A DNA stretch of 64,000 nucleotides, taken from contig JARHZA010000001.1 of NCBI GenBank assembly GCA_029258375.1, positions 535,564 to 599,563 on the forward strand. Reading direction: 5' to 3'. The notes beneath the pieces are model-generated. The model was not told the origin of the DNA, did no database searches, and saw only the letters and a program-made list of their open reading frames with translations. Numbering within the stretch: the first letter of the stretch is position 1; the number at the start of each line of letters is the position of its first letter. Source of the stretch: Eubacterium sp. (GTDB lineage Bacteria; Bacillota; Clostridia; Oscillospirales; Acutalibacteraceae). This document shows, piece after piece, positions 7,388 to 16,306 of this stretch. The position numbers and the translations under genes are program-made.

Positions 7388-8641
7388 ATGTATTCAGATT
7401 ACTACGATTCAATTGCAAAGGTAGCAGAAACTGACAAAGAAGTGGCAGATGCTATGGCTCTTGAACTTAAACGTCAACGTGAAAACATTGAACTTATTGC
7501 TTCAGAAAACCTTGTTTCACCACAAGTAATGGCAGCAATGGGTAGTGTTCTTACAAACAAGTATGCAGAAGGTCTTCCAGGAAAACGTTACTATGGTGGT
7601 TGCCAATATGTTGACGTTGTTGAAGAAATTGCTATTAAAAGAGCGTGTGAACTCTTTGGCGCTAAGTTTGCAAATGTTCAGCCACATTCAGGCGCACAAG
7701 CGAACACAGCAGTTTATGTTGCACTTCTTAAACCTGGCGATACAGTTATGGGTATGAGCCTTGATAACGGTGGTCATTTAACACACGGCTCACCTGCAAA
7801 TATCAGTGGTAAGTATTTTAACTTTGTACCTTACGGAGTTAATGATGAAGGATATATTGACCTTGCAGAATTTGCAAAACAAGTAAATAGAGTTAAACCT
7901 AAACTTGTTGTAGCTGGTGCTTCTGCTTATCCACGTGCTATAGATTTCAAAACAATGGCAGATATTGCTCACGCAAACGGTGCAATGTTTATGGTTGATA
8001 TGGCACATATTGCTGGCCTTGTTGCAGCAGGTCTTCATCAAAATCCTGTTCCATATGCAGATGTTGTTACAACAACAACTCATAAAACATTAAGAGGTCC
8101 AAGAGGCGGTCTTATTCTTTGCAATAACGAATATCTTATTAAGAAACTTAACTCAGCAGTGTTCCCAGGAACACAAGGTGGTCCTTTAATGCACGTTATC
8201 GCTGGTAAAGCAGTTTGCTTTGGCGAAGCATTAAAACCAGAGTTTAAAGAATATCAGCAAAGAGTTATTAACAATACTCGTGCACTTGCAGAAGGTCTTA
8301 CAAAAAGAGGTCTTAACCTTGTTTCTGGTGGCACAGATAACCACCTTGTTCTTCTTTCACTTATCGGTACTGGTGTTACTGGTAAAGAACTTGAAGCAAG
8401 ACTTGATGAAGTACATATTACTTTAAACAAAAACACAGTTCCAAACGAACCACTTTCACCATTTGTTACATCTGGTGTTCGTATTGGTACTCCAGCAGCA
8501 ACAACAAGAGGTCTTAACGAAGAAGATTTTGAAAAAATTGCTGAATACATTTATCTTGCAGTAACAGATTTTGATAATCAAAAAGAAAACATCATTAACG
8601 GTGTTGCAGAAATCTGTGCAAAATACCCTCTTTATGAATAA
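7388..8641 (+). CDS. glyA: serine hydroxymethyltransferase
   Basis: 417-residue PLP enzyme that interconverts serine plus tetrahydrofolate with glycine plus 5,10-methylene-tetrahydrofolate. Diagnostic segments are [14 protein letters not shown] near the N-terminus, [12 protein letters not shown], the PLP-lysine motif [14 protein letters not shown] (Schiff-base Lys at 233) and the C-terminal [14 protein letters not shown]. The length is standard. The ATG has AAGGAGAG upstream. It supplies one-carbon units used by the thyA product encoded elsewhere in this window. It appears monocistronic, with inverted repeats downstream. Confidence 0.98.
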   Translation: MYSDYYDSIAKVAETDKEVADAMALELKRQRENIELIASENLVSPQVMAAMGSVLTNKYAEGLPGKRYYGGCQYVDVVEEIAIKRACELFGAKFANVQPHSGAQANTAVYVALLKPGDTVMGMSLDNGGHLTHGSPANISGKYFNFVPYGVNDEGYIDLAEFAKQVNRVKPKLVVAGASAYPRAIDFKTMADIAHANGAMFMVDMAHIAGLVAAGLHQNPVPYADVVTTTTHKTLRGPRGGLILCNNEYLIKKLNSAVFPGTQGGPLMHVIAGKAVCFGEALKPEFKEYQQRVINNTRALAEGLTKRGLNLVSGGTDNHLVLLSLIGTGVTGKELEARLDEVHITLNKNTVPNEPLSPFVTSGVRIGTPAATTRGLNEEDFEKIAEYIYLAVTDFDNQKENIINGVAEICAKYPLYE

Positions 8642-8651
8642 TTAAAATTAA

Positions 8652-8683
8652 AAGCACTTGCTATTTTTTAATAGCAAGTGCTT
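8652..8683. terminator. hairpin after glyA (weak or bidirectional terminator)
   Basis: A perfect 13-bp stem (8652-8664 with 8671-8683) with a 6-nt loop starting 10 nt after the glyA stop. No U run follows on the plus strand, so termination may be inefficient or assisted by the AT-rich inverted repeat that comes next. Confidence 0.55.
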
Positions 8684-8686
8684 GGG

Positions 8687-8743
8687 TTATAACATTATTT
8701 TTTAATTTTTAAGATTATTGAAGATTAAAAAATAATGTTATAA
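8687..8743. repeat. 20-bp perfect AT-rich inverted repeat
   Basis: Arms 8687-8706 and 8724-8743 are perfectly complementary over 20 bases and enclose 17 nt. It lies between the glyA hairpin and the promoter region of the aminotransferase gene. It could form a cruciform or a long RNA hairpin. Confidence 0.8.
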
Positions 8744-8795
8744 ATTTAGATTTAACATTTTTAGTATACTATAAAAGAAAAAAGGCAAAACAATA

Positions 8796-9983
8796 ATGAG
8801 TTATAGTATTTCAAACAAATTTAAAAATCTTAAACCGTCTGCTGTAAGGGAGATTTTAAAAGCAACAAATGAGCCTGGAATGATAGCATTTGCAGGTGGT
8901 TCTCCTTCAACAGATGCGTTTCCTTGTGATGAAGTCAAAATTCTTGCAAATGAAATTTTGAGCGAAAACCCAATTTCTGCCCTTGTTTATGGTGTTTCGG
9001 AAGGTTATGAACCTTTAAGAAAAACTGTGAAAGAATGGCTAAAAAATCGTGAAAATGTTGGTACAGATGATGACACTATTGTAATAACCGCAGGGGGAAC
9101 TCAGGTTATGGATATAACAACAAGGGTTCTCACAACAGAAGGCGATACAATAATTTGCGAAGAACCATCATTTATTGGCTCTTTAAACTGTTTTCGTTCT
9201 CACGGCTGCAATCTTGTTGGTGTTCCTATTGAAAAAGATGGAATGAATATTGATGAACTTCAAGAAGTTATAAAAAACAATAAAAATGCTAAGTTTATAT
9301 ATACTATTCCAAATTTTCAAAACCCAGGTGGCACAACAATGAGTTTTGAAAAACGAAAAAGATTATATCAGCTTGCTAAAGAAAACAACCTTGTAATTCT
9401 TGAGGATAACCCTTATGGAAACTTAAGGGTAGATGGCGAAGATGTTCCACCAATAAAAAGTCTTGATACAGACGGCATCGTTGTTTATGCAGGTTCGTTT
9501 TCAAAAATACTTGCTCCGGGAATACGTGTTGCCTATGCAGTTGTTCCAAAGAAAATCGCAGGCGCATTTGTTATTGGTAAGCAGGTTTCAGATGTTCATA
9601 CTGGTGTATTAAATCAAATGATAGTTTCACGCTGGTTTGACGAGTATGATGTTGATTCTCATATAGAAAAAATAAGAGAAATCTATAAACATAAATTAAA
9701 CCTTATGTGTGATTGCCTTGATAAATATTGCAAAGATTTTATATCATATATAAAACCTCAAGGAGGCCTATTTATTTGGGCAAAACTCCCTGATGATGTT
9801 GATATGATAGAATATGTTAATAAACTAATAAATCAAAAAGTGGCGGTTGTTCCCGGCACTGCATTTATGATTGATGACTCGAAACCGTGTCATCATATTC
9901 GCCTTAATTTTTCAACTCCAAGTGATGATGATATTATCAAAGGAGTCAAAATAATGGGCGAAATAGCAAAAGAATACAAGTAA
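8796..9983 (+). CDS. PLP-dependent aminotransferase, class I/II (LysN/MocR-like fold)
   Basis: 395-residue fold-type I aminotransferase of the group that includes 2-aminoadipate aminotransferases and the catalytic domain of MocR regulators. There is no helix-turn-helix here. Visible motifs: FAGGSPSTDAFP near the N-terminus, YTIPNFQNPGGTTMS, EDNPYGNLR, the PLP-lysine region YAGSFSKILAPGIRVAY, and a C-terminal HHIRLNFS with the carboxylate-binding Arg. The substrate cannot be read from the sequence; aromatic or branched amino acids or aminoadipate are all possible. The ribosome site is weak (AAAAGGC). It ends 11 nt before trpS, so the two are probably co-transcribed; an aromatic substrate would fit that pairing but is speculative. 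Confidence 0.85.
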   Translation: MSYSISNKFKNLKPSAVREILKATNEPGMIAFAGGSPSTDAFPCDEVKILANEILSENPISALVYGVSEGYEPLRKTVKEWLKNRENVGTDDDTIVITAGGTQVMDITTRVLTTEGDTIICEEPSFIGSLNCFRSHGCNLVGVPIEKDGMNIDELQEVIKNNKNAKFIYTIPNFQNPGGTTMSFEKRKRLYQLAKENNLVILEDNPYGNLRVDGEDVPPIKSLDTDGIVVYAGSFSKILAPGIRVAYAVVPKKIAGAFVIGKQVSDVHTGVLNQMIVSRWFDEYDVDSHIEKIREIYKHKLNLMCDCLDKYCKDFISYIKPQGGLFIWAKLPDDVDMIEYVNKLINQKVAVVPGTAFMIDDSKPCHHIRLNFSTPSDDDIIKGVKIMGEIAKEYK

Positions 9984-9994
9984 AGGTGTTAAAA

Positions 9995-11005
9995 ATGGAA
10001 GAAAAGATTATAGAAAAAAAGAAAAGAAGTTTATCACTTATACAGCCAACATCTATTCCAACACTTGGAAATTATCTTGGTGCGATGAAAGGCTGGCCTT
10101 CATTCCAAGAGGAGTTTGATACTGTTTATGGTGTTGCTGATTTACATTCAATAACAGTTCGCCAAGAACCTGCAAAACTAAGAAAACAAACAAATGAATT
10201 ATTTGCAATGTTGCTTGCACTTGGCCTTGATCCAGAAAAAGGAATAATTTTCGTTCAGTCACAAGTTCCAACACACGCACAACTTGCTTGGCTTTTAAAC
10301 TGTTATACTCAGTTTGGTGAACTTAATCGTATGACACAGTTTAAGGATAAGTCTGCTCAGCACAGTGATAATATCAATGCTGGCCTTTTTACATATCCTT
10401 GTCTTATGGCTGCCGATATTCTTCTTTATCAAGCAGATATTGTTCCAGTTGGTGCAGACCAAAAACAGCACCTTGAAATTTGCCGTGATATTGCAGAACG
10501 TTTTAACGGCCTTTATGGAAATGTATTTACTGTTCCAGAACCATATATTCCAAAAAATGGTGCAAGAGTTATGAGCCTTGCAGATCCAACAAGAAAAATG
10601 AGTAAATCTGACCCTAATCCTAAAGGAACAGTATACCTTACAGATGAGCCAAATGTTATAATGAAGAAGTTTAAATCAGCTGTAACAGATAGTGAAATGA
10701 GTGTTCATTATGGCGAAGGCAAAGACGGTATTAACAACCTTATGACTATTTACTCTGTTATAACAGGGGATAGTTTTGAAAAGATAGAGGCAGATTTTGC
10801 AGGAAAGGGCTATGGAGATTTCAAAACTGCAGTAGGTGAGGCAGTTGTTGAAGAACTTAGACCTGTTAGAGAAAGATTTAACGACTTTATGGCAGATAAA
10901 GCATACCTTAAAGAATGTCAACAAAAGGGTGCTGAATTTGCAACTCGTGTTTCTCAAAGAACACTTGATAAGGCAATGAAGAAAATTGGCTTTTTAATGA
11001 AATAA
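9995..11005 (+). CDS. trpS: tryptophanyl-tRNA synthetase
   Basis: 336-residue class Ic aminoacyl-tRNA synthetase. The HIGH-type signature appears as PTLGNYLGAMKGW close to the N-terminus. GADQKQHLEICRDIAERFN and the KMSKS loop as RKMSKSDPN follow. An upstream in-frame GTG at 9986 is possible, but AAAGGTG lies just before the ATG at 9995, which I prefer. It is 11 nt after the aminotransferase gene. No T-box leader precedes it. A terminator follows. Confidence 0.96.
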   Translation: MEEKIIEKKKRSLSLIQPTSIPTLGNYLGAMKGWPSFQEEFDTVYGVADLHSITVRQEPAKLRKQTNELFAMLLALGLDPEKGIIFVQSQVPTHAQLAWLLNCYTQFGELNRMTQFKDKSAQHSDNINAGLFTYPCLMAADILLYQADIVPVGADQKQHLEICRDIAERFNGLYGNVFTVPEPYIPKNGARVMSLADPTRKMSKSDPNPKGTVYLTDEPNVIMKKFKSAVTDSEMSVHYGEGKDGINNLMTIYSVITGDSFEKIEADFAGKGYGDFKTAVGEAVVEELRPVRERFNDFMADKAYLKECQQKGAEFATRVSQRTLDKAMKKIGFLMK

Positions 11006-11033
11006 AGATTTTATAGTAATATTACACAAATAT

Positions 11034-11080
11034 AGCGATACTTTGTATGACAATATGTTAACGAAGTGTCGCTTTTTTTG
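11034..11080 (+). terminator. intrinsic terminator after trpS
   Basis: A 10-bp stem (11034-11043 with 11064-11073, one G-U) extended inward, followed by seven T residues (11073-11079). Confidence 0.85.
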
Positions 11081-11178
11081 TCAAAAAGTTTAACAAATTG
11101 TTTAATAATCAATATAAAGTTTATTAAAATTTATGTATAATTACCAAAAAGAAAGGCCATTTTTGTATCTCTTTCGAA

Positions 11179-11208
11179 TTGACGGTATAATAAATACTGT
11201 GATATAAT
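11179..11208 (+). promoter_or_regulatory. promoter of the SCP2/transketolase cluster
   Basis: TTGACG (11179-11184), 18 nt, consensus TATAAT (11203-11208) with TGA in front. It is one of the strongest-looking promoters in the window and drives the five-gene cluster. Its leader of about 30 nt shows no structured element. Confidence 0.7.
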
Positions 11209-11246
11209 TTTATCGAAGTAAGTATATATTACAAGGAGGAATCATT

Positions 11247-12011
11247 TTGAAAGAAGCAAAAGCAATGGCGTATGTAAATATGTACGGCGTTCTCGCAACA
11301 CTTGAAAAACTTTGCGAAATAGACGAAGAAGCAAAAGCAGTTTTGCAAACTTTAAAAAAACCGGTTTCCTTATGTTTTGATGTTCACAATGGTCCGTGTT
11401 GTACTTTTAGTTTCACAAACAATGGTTGTAAAATGACAGAAGGTGCAGATGGATGTACTTGTAAAATGAATTTTTCATCACCAGAAAAATTCAACGCTTT
11501 GATTGACGATAGTAAGCCTGGAATGCCAGTAAAAGGTGTTTCTCAAGTTCTTTCGTTTTTACTTGGTCCTTTTACAAAACTTACAAATAGAATGACAAAA
11601 CTTTTAATGCCAAGTGATGAAGATTTGAAGAATAGAGAGTTTTTTGAAGAATCAACAATTTTAACTTTCTATACAATTTCTGGTGCAATTTCTGCACTTG
11701 CAAATTCAGATTCAATTTCAACCCACACTGCAAAATGCACTGTAGATGGCGATATTTCAATGGGTATTAAAAATGTTTGTTATTCAACAATTAGAGTAAA
11801 AGATAGTAAATTTACTACTATTAAAGAAAAAGCAACAAACCCAAGAGCAATAATGGAATTTTCAGATATTGACCTTGCAGCTGGATTGTTTAAAGGAACT
11901 GTATCTACTATTGCTGAACTTTGTAAAGGCAATATTTATATGGCAGGTATGATTTCTATGGTAGACAACCTCAACCGAATACTCGACAGAGTTGCTGTAT
12001 ATTTAGGTTAA
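11247..12011 (+). CDS. SCP2-like sterol/lipid-carrier-type protein, uncharacterised
   Basis: 254 residues with no signal peptide or membrane helix. I do not recognise a named family with certainty. The pattern of alternating strands, then a segment KMNFSSPEKFNALIDDSKPGMPVKG, resembles the SCP2 lipid-binding fold, in which similar phrases describe the hydrophobic tunnel. Two copies of the fold may be present (about 25-125 and 160-254). Several Cys residues cluster at 43-69. It shares arrangement with the last gene of the cluster (15302), so the two are probably distant paralogues. The start is TTG with AAGGAGG 7 nt upstream. The aminotransferase gene follows after 15 nt. A role in holding a hydrophobic intermediate or product is inference. 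Confidence 0.6.
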   Translation: MKEAKAMAYVNMYGVLATLEKLCEIDEEAKAVLQTLKKPVSLCFDVHNGPCCTFSFTNNGCKMTEGADGCTCKMNFSSPEKFNALIDDSKPGMPVKGVSQVLSFLLGPFTKLTNRMTKLLMPSDEDLKNREFFEESTILTFYTISGAISALANSDSISTHTAKCTVDGDISMGIKNVCYSTIRVKDSKFTTIKEKATNPRAIMEFSDIDLAAGLFKGTVSTIAELCKGNIYMAGMISMVDNLNRILDRVAVYLG

Positions 12012-12026
12012 GGGAGGACGTTGATT

Positions 12027-13307
12027 ATGAGTAAATTTCCTGAATATAAACACGAAAAAAGCCAAGAATGGTTTAATAGAGCATTAGATGCAATTCCTTC
12101 TGGTGTTTATGGCCATTTAGGACCAAGCGAAGGTTTATTTTTGCCAATGTCAAAGTGGCCTCTTTTAAGCGATCACGCAAAAGGCACTTATTTTTGGGAT
12201 GTTGACGGTAATAAGTATCTTGATCTTATGTGCGCTTATGGACCAAACGTTCTTGGTTATTGTGATGATGATGTAGATGCTGCTGCTATGGAGCAGTTAA
12301 GAAAAGGTAACTGCACCACATCTCCTTCATATAAAATGGTTGAATGTGCAGAACTTTTAAAGGATACAGTAGCAAGTGCTGACTGGGCGTTCTTTATGAA
12401 AAATGGTTCTGATGCAACAACTTTTTCAGTAATGTGTGCTCGTGCTCATACTGGTAAAAAGAAAATGTTTTTCCTTAAAGGATATTATCACGGTGACTTC
12501 CAGTGGGCTCAAAAGATTGACTACCCTGGTATTCTTCCAGAGGAAGTTGCAAATAACGTAGTTGTGCCTTGGTTTGATTTAGATGCTATTCAAAAGGCTT
12601 ATGATGAATGTAACGGCGATGTTGCAGGTATCATTGCTCAACCTTATGACCACGGTAACTTTAAAGATAACGAATGTGCATCAAAAGAATATTGGCAAGC
12701 AGTTCGTAAGTTCTGTGATGATCACGGTATGGTTCTTATTTTTGATGATGTTCGCACAGGTTTCCGTCTTGACCTTGCAGGTTCAGACCACTATTACGGT
12801 ATCAAGGCAGACCTTATTTGCTTCTGTAAAGCACTTGCAAATGGTTATAACATGTCTGCTGTTTGTGGTGGTGAACATATGAAAGCTACTGCTTCTTCAG
12901 TAACTTATACAGGTTCATATTGGATGAGTGCTGAACCTTTTGCAGCGTGCATTGCTTGTGTTAATAAAATGAAGAAACTTGATATTCCAACAAAATTCCG
13001 TGCTGTTGGTACTCAAATTACAGAAGGTTTTGTTGCAGCGGGCAAAGAACACGGCTTTAACCTTGTTGTTTCAGGTGAACCTGCGTTGTTCTATTTGAGA
13101 ATTGCTAATGACGATAGCCTTATGCTTCATCAAGAATGGGTTGCAGAATGTGTTTCAAGAGGTCTTTTCCTAACCTCTCACCACAACCATTTTATAAATG
13201 CTGCTATTACTGATGAAGATGTTAAACTTGCAATTGATATTGCAGAAGATGCATTTAGTGTTGTTCAGGCTAATCACCCTGAACTTGATTTATCGCCTAT
13301 TAAATAA
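12027..13307 (+). CDS. class III aminotransferase, glutamate-1-semialdehyde aminomutase-like
   Basis: 426-residue fold-type I PLP enzyme of the acetylornithine/GSA class. Features: GTYFWDVDGNKYLDLMCAYGPNVLGY near the N-terminus, the phosphate-binding KNGSDATTFSVMCARAHTG, FDDVRTGFRLDLAGSDHYYG, and CFCKALANGYNMSAVCGG with the PLP lysine. It is probably not the heme enzyme HemL: no heme gene is nearby and it sits next to a split transketolase. It more likely transaminates a keto-sugar or keto-acid made by the transketolase pair. Start: ATG at 12027, 9 nt after AGGGAGG; an upstream TTG at 12021 is too close to the ribosome site. Confidence 0.85.
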   Translation: MSKFPEYKHEKSQEWFNRALDAIPSGVYGHLGPSEGLFLPMSKWPLLSDHAKGTYFWDVDGNKYLDLMCAYGPNVLGYCDDDVDAAAMEQLRKGNCTTSPSYKMVECAELLKDTVASADWAFFMKNGSDATTFSVMCARAHTGKKKMFFLKGYYHGDFQWAQKIDYPGILPEEVANNVVVPWFDLDAIQKAYDECNGDVAGIIAQPYDHGNFKDNECASKEYWQAVRKFCDDHGMVLIFDDVRTGFRLDLAGSDHYYGIKADLICFCKALANGYNMSAVCGGEHMKATASSVTYTGSYWMSAEPFAACIACVNKMKKLDIPTKFRAVGTQITEGFVAAGKEHGFNLVVSGEPALFYLRIANDDSLMLHQEWVAECVSRGLFLTSHHNHFINAAITDEDVKLAIDIAEDAFSVVQANHPELDLSPIK

Positions 13308-13342
13308 AACTAAAATAAAATATATTTTTAGGAGGAATATAA

Positions 13343-14236
13343 ATGCCAGCAAATTACAAGCCATTTGATAAAGAAGAATGGCTACGCCTTGAAAAAAAGG
13401 CAGATGAATTAAGACGCCTTACAGTTCAAACAACTGTTTGGGGTGGCTCAGGTCATATCGGTGGTGCAATGAGTGCCATGGATGCAATGACAATCCTTTA
13501 TCATCGTTTTATGAAACTCGATGTAAACAATCCTAATTTGGAAGATAGAGATCGTTTCGTTCTTTCAAAAGGTCATGCTGCGGTAGGATATGCTCCTGTA
13601 ATCTGCAACTATGGTTTTATGGATGTTGAGGGACTTCACAACTTTAACCTTACCGGTTCTCAATTTGGTATGCACCTTGACTGTAATAAAATCAAGGGTA
13701 TTGATTGTTCAAGTGGTTCACTTGGTCACGGTCTTTCTCTTGCTTGTGGCTTTGCCCTTGCAGGCAGAGTAAAAGGAATTGACTATATGAACTATGTTTT
13801 AACTGGCGATGGCGAACTTAACGAAGGTTCAAACTGGGAAGCAGCAATGACTGCATCACAGTTCAAACTATCTAACATTGTTGTTCTTGTTGATAACAAC
13901 AAGTGTATGATTGACGGTCGTGTAGATGACGAAATGAAGGTTGAACCTTTAGATAAAAAGTTTGATTCCTTTGGATTTATAGTTGAAAGAATAGATGGTC
14001 ATAATATGAAAGAACTTAATGACGCTATTGAAAATGCTATAAATAATCATAAAAATGGCGGCGATAAACCTTATGCCATTATTATGGATACATTTAAAGG
14101 CGCAGGTATTGATTTTATGCAAGACGATTATCATTGGCATTACGGTGCTCTTGACGACGCAAGAGAAAAGAAATGTTATGAAAGTCTTGATAAATATTAT
14201 AAATCACGTGTTGAACGTGCAGAAAAGGAGGCATAA
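13343..14236 (+). CDS. transketolase-like protein, N-terminal (TPP-binding) subunit
   Basis: 297-residue protein equal to the first third of a classical transketolase. It carries the thiamine diphosphate/Mg2+ motif GDGELNEGSNWEAA...VDNN (about residues 155-190), the early His in GSGHIGGAMSAMDA, and HGLSLACGFALAGR. Split transketolases of this kind pair with a separate C-terminal subunit, encoded next door and starting 3 nt later. The reaction would be transfer of a two-carbon ketol unit; donor and acceptor are unknown. Whether it serves the pentose phosphate pathway or a specialised route is open, and its partners favour the latter. AGGAGG precedes the ATG. Confidence 0.9.
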   Translation: MPANYKPFDKEEWLRLEKKADELRRLTVQTTVWGGSGHIGGAMSAMDAMTILYHRFMKLDVNNPNLEDRDRFVLSKGHAAVGYAPVICNYGFMDVEGLHNFNLTGSQFGMHLDCNKIKGIDCSSGSLGHGLSLACGFALAGRVKGIDYMNYVLTGDGELNEGSNWEAAMTASQFKLSNIVVLVDNNKCMIDGRVDDEMKVEPLDKKFDSFGFIVERIDGHNMKELNDAIENAINNHKNGGDKPYAIIMDTFKGAGIDFMQDDYHWHYGALDDAREKKCYESLDKYYKSRVERAEKEA

Positions 14237-14239
14237 GCA

Positions 14240-15253
14240 ATGGCAAGTGGTATGACATATACAATGACTGAAACTTCTAAACTTTCAACAGCAGAATACT
14301 ACGGTAAAGCACTTTGTGAACTTGGCGAAGAACACGGTGATGTCGTTGCGTTAACTGCTGACCTTGCAAAGTCAACAAAAATCGGTATGTTTGGTGAAAA
14401 GTTCCCTGAACGTTTCTTTAACGTAGGTATTGCAGAACAAAATATGTTTGGTGTAGCAGCAGGTATGGCTAAAAATGGTCTTATTCCTTTTGCATCAACA
14501 TTTGCTATTTTTACAGCAGCTCGTTCACTTGATCAAATTCATACAGATATTTGTTATCAAAATGTTCCTGTTAAAATGATTGCTACTCACGCAGGTACTT
14601 CATTTGGTCAGGCTGGTTCTACTCACCATGCACTTATTGATATGGCTTGTATGAGAAGCCTTCCTCATATGACAGTTATTTGCCCTTGTGACGGTGCAGA
14701 AACATACCATGCAGTAAAAGCTGCTTATGATATTGACGGCCCTGTTTATATTCGTATAAATCGTGGCTTTGACCAAATCATTTATAAAAATCTTGAAGAT
14801 TGCACTTTTGAACCTGGCAAGGCAAAAGTTATGAACGAGGGTACAGATATTACTGTTATCGCTTGTGGTTCTTGCGTTTATCAAGCATTGCAGGCTGCAC
14901 AAATGGCAGATGCAGACGCAGGTATTAAAGTTCGAGTTCTTAATATGCACACAATTAAGCCTATTGATGAAGAAGCTGTTTTATCTGCTGTTATGGATAC
15001 AAGAAGAATTATTACAGTAGAAGATCATACAGTTATGGGTGGACTTGGTTCTGCAGTTGCAGATGTTGTTGCTAAGAGCGGTAAAGCTTGCGCATTTAAA
15101 ATGCTTGGTCACCAAGATGCGTTCTCAACAATTGGCCTTCACGAAGACCTTATGTCTATTGCTAAAATTGATGCTAATGGTATTGCAGAAGCAATCGCTG
15201 AAGTAATGCATAAAGATTTTGAAGCAGATGAATCTTGGGATGATGAATTCTAA
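14240..15253 (+). CDS. transketolase-like protein, C-terminal (pyrimidine-binding) subunit
   Basis: 337 residues containing the Pyr domain and the C-terminal regulatory domain of transketolase. The catalytic Glu that activates TPP is in FFNVGIAEQNMFGVAAGMA. FASTFAIFTAARSLDQI and ATHAGTSFGQAGSTHHALID follow, and GTDITVIACGSCVYQALQAA opens the last domain. It is translationally coupled to the N-terminal subunit (AAGGAGG overlaps that gene's end, 3-nt gap). Together the two halves have all expected parts of an active enzyme. Confidence 0.9.
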   Translation: MASGMTYTMTETSKLSTAEYYGKALCELGEEHGDVVALTADLAKSTKIGMFGEKFPERFFNVGIAEQNMFGVAAGMAKNGLIPFASTFAIFTAARSLDQIHTDICYQNVPVKMIATHAGTSFGQAGSTHHALIDMACMRSLPHMTVICPCDGAETYHAVKAAYDIDGPVYIRINRGFDQIIYKNLEDCTFEPGKAKVMNEGTDITVIACGSCVYQALQAAQMADADAGIKVRVLNMHTIKPIDEEAVLSAVMDTRRIITVEDHTVMGGLGSAVADVVAKSGKACAFKMLGHQDAFSTIGLHEDLMSIAKIDANGIAEAIAEVMHKDFEADESWDDEF

Positions 15254-15301
15254 TATAAATTTATTATTTCAAAAATCTGTTAATGAAAGGAATGTGTTGT
15301 T

Positions 15302-16096
15302 ATGGCAAGCGATGTAACACGCTATACCAATAAGGTATTTATGGCGGCAGCGTTACCACTTTTAAAAACTATTGCTACTGATGTTCCAGAAATGGCAAAA
15401 AAGTTTGTTGGTGTTGACGCAGTTTACCAAGTTTCTGCAAAAACAAGCGAAACAACAAAAGAAGCTACTCATTTTGTTGTTGAAAACGGCGAATGGTCAT
15501 GCAAACTTGGCGAATATGACGGCGATAAAAAAATTGATGCAGAACTTGAGTTTTCATCAATGGAAAAAATGAATGACTTTTTTAAAGGCAAAATGACTGC
15601 TTTGCCAAAAATGAAGATTAAGTCATTTCCAAAATTCATTAAGTTTATGTCAGTATTACTTAAAATGAGCAGTTTGCTTGGAATTAAAGAACCACCAAAG
15701 GATGAAACACTTCAACTTCTTCTTTGTAAACTTTATTTCTACTTGCTCTCAAGTGGTATTAGTCAGCTTAATAAAATGGAACACCCAGAAATTCATGAGT
15801 GGGCATCAAAAAGTCCAGACCGTGTTTATCAGTGGGCAGTAGAAGATCATCCAGAATGTACTGCGTATCTTCGTGTTAAGGCGGGTAAATCTCGCGCAGG
15901 CAGAGGGGAATATAAGCGTTCTAAGCCATTCTTCTGTATGAAGTTTGACACAGCAGAACACGCACTTATGATTCTACTTGGTACTGGTGATATGCTTCAA
16001 ATGACAAAAGATAAGCAACTTATTATGGAAGGTGCTCCTGAATTTGGTGCAATGATTGGCGATTATATGATGACGGTTGGCGATCTTGCAAAATAA
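15302..16096 (+). CDS. SCP2-like protein, second of the cluster, uncharacterised
   Basis: 264 residues, soluble, no signal peptide. Segment AELEFSSMEKMNDFFKGKMTALPKMKIKS parallels the FSSPEKFNALIDDSKPGMPVKG region of the first cluster gene. After it both proteins have a helical linker and a TL.FY.LS/AIS-L stretch. I read it as an SCP2-type carrier, but this rests on pattern only. The C-terminal half has a second strand-rich domain (about 180-260) ending GAMIGDYMMTVGDLAK. AAAGGA lies 11 nt before the ATG, and a strong terminator follows, closing the cluster. Confidence 0.55.
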   Translation: MASDVTRYTNKVFMAAALPLLKTIATDVPEMAKKFVGVDAVYQVSAKTSETTKEATHFVVENGEWSCKLGEYDGDKKIDAELEFSSMEKMNDFFKGKMTALPKMKIKSFPKFIKFMSVLLKMSSLLGIKEPPKDETLQLLLCKLYFYLLSSGISQLNKMEHPEIHEWASKSPDRVYQWAVEDHPECTAYLRVKAGKSRAGRGEYKRSKPFFCMKFDTAEHALMILLGTGDMLQMTKDKQLIMEGAPEFGAMIGDYMMTVGDLAK

Positions 16097-16133
16097 TAAT
16101 GTATTTATTACATATATAATTTAATATTAAATT

Positions 16134-16168
16134 AAAGGCTTACAAGAAATTGTAAGCCTTTTTGTTTT
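16134..16168 (+). terminator. intrinsic terminator after the SCP2/transketolase cluster
   Basis: A 12-bp perfect stem (16134-16145 with 16150-16161) capped by a GAAA tetraloop and followed by a T-rich run. Confidence 0.92.
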
Positions 16169-16196
16169 GTGATTTTATAAAGTTTATATTAAATAT

Positions 16197-16213
16197 TTGA
16201 CATAACTTTTACA
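16197..16213 (+). promoter_or_regulatory. possible Pho-box pair upstream of pstS
   Basis: TTGACA (16197-16202), 5 nt, TTTACA (16208-16213): two direct hexamers at 11-bp pitch. This is the arrangement of PhoP boxes (TT(A/T)ACA) in Bacillus. TTGACA could instead be a -35 box, but no good -10 lies at the right distance. Phosphate control would make sense for pstSCAB. Confidence 0.4.
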
Positions 16214-16306
16214 AAAATAGAAATTAAATCAAATCAAATCTCAACATTGCGATGATAGTATTAACACAAACCACAAGAGTGGTAGAAATATTATTTAAAG
16301 AGGTAA

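Noticed and set aside
12027..13307. HemL (heme pathway glutamate-1-semialdehyde aminomutase)
   Set aside because: The class is right, but no heme genes are near and the operon partners are transketolase subunits and SCP2-like proteins.
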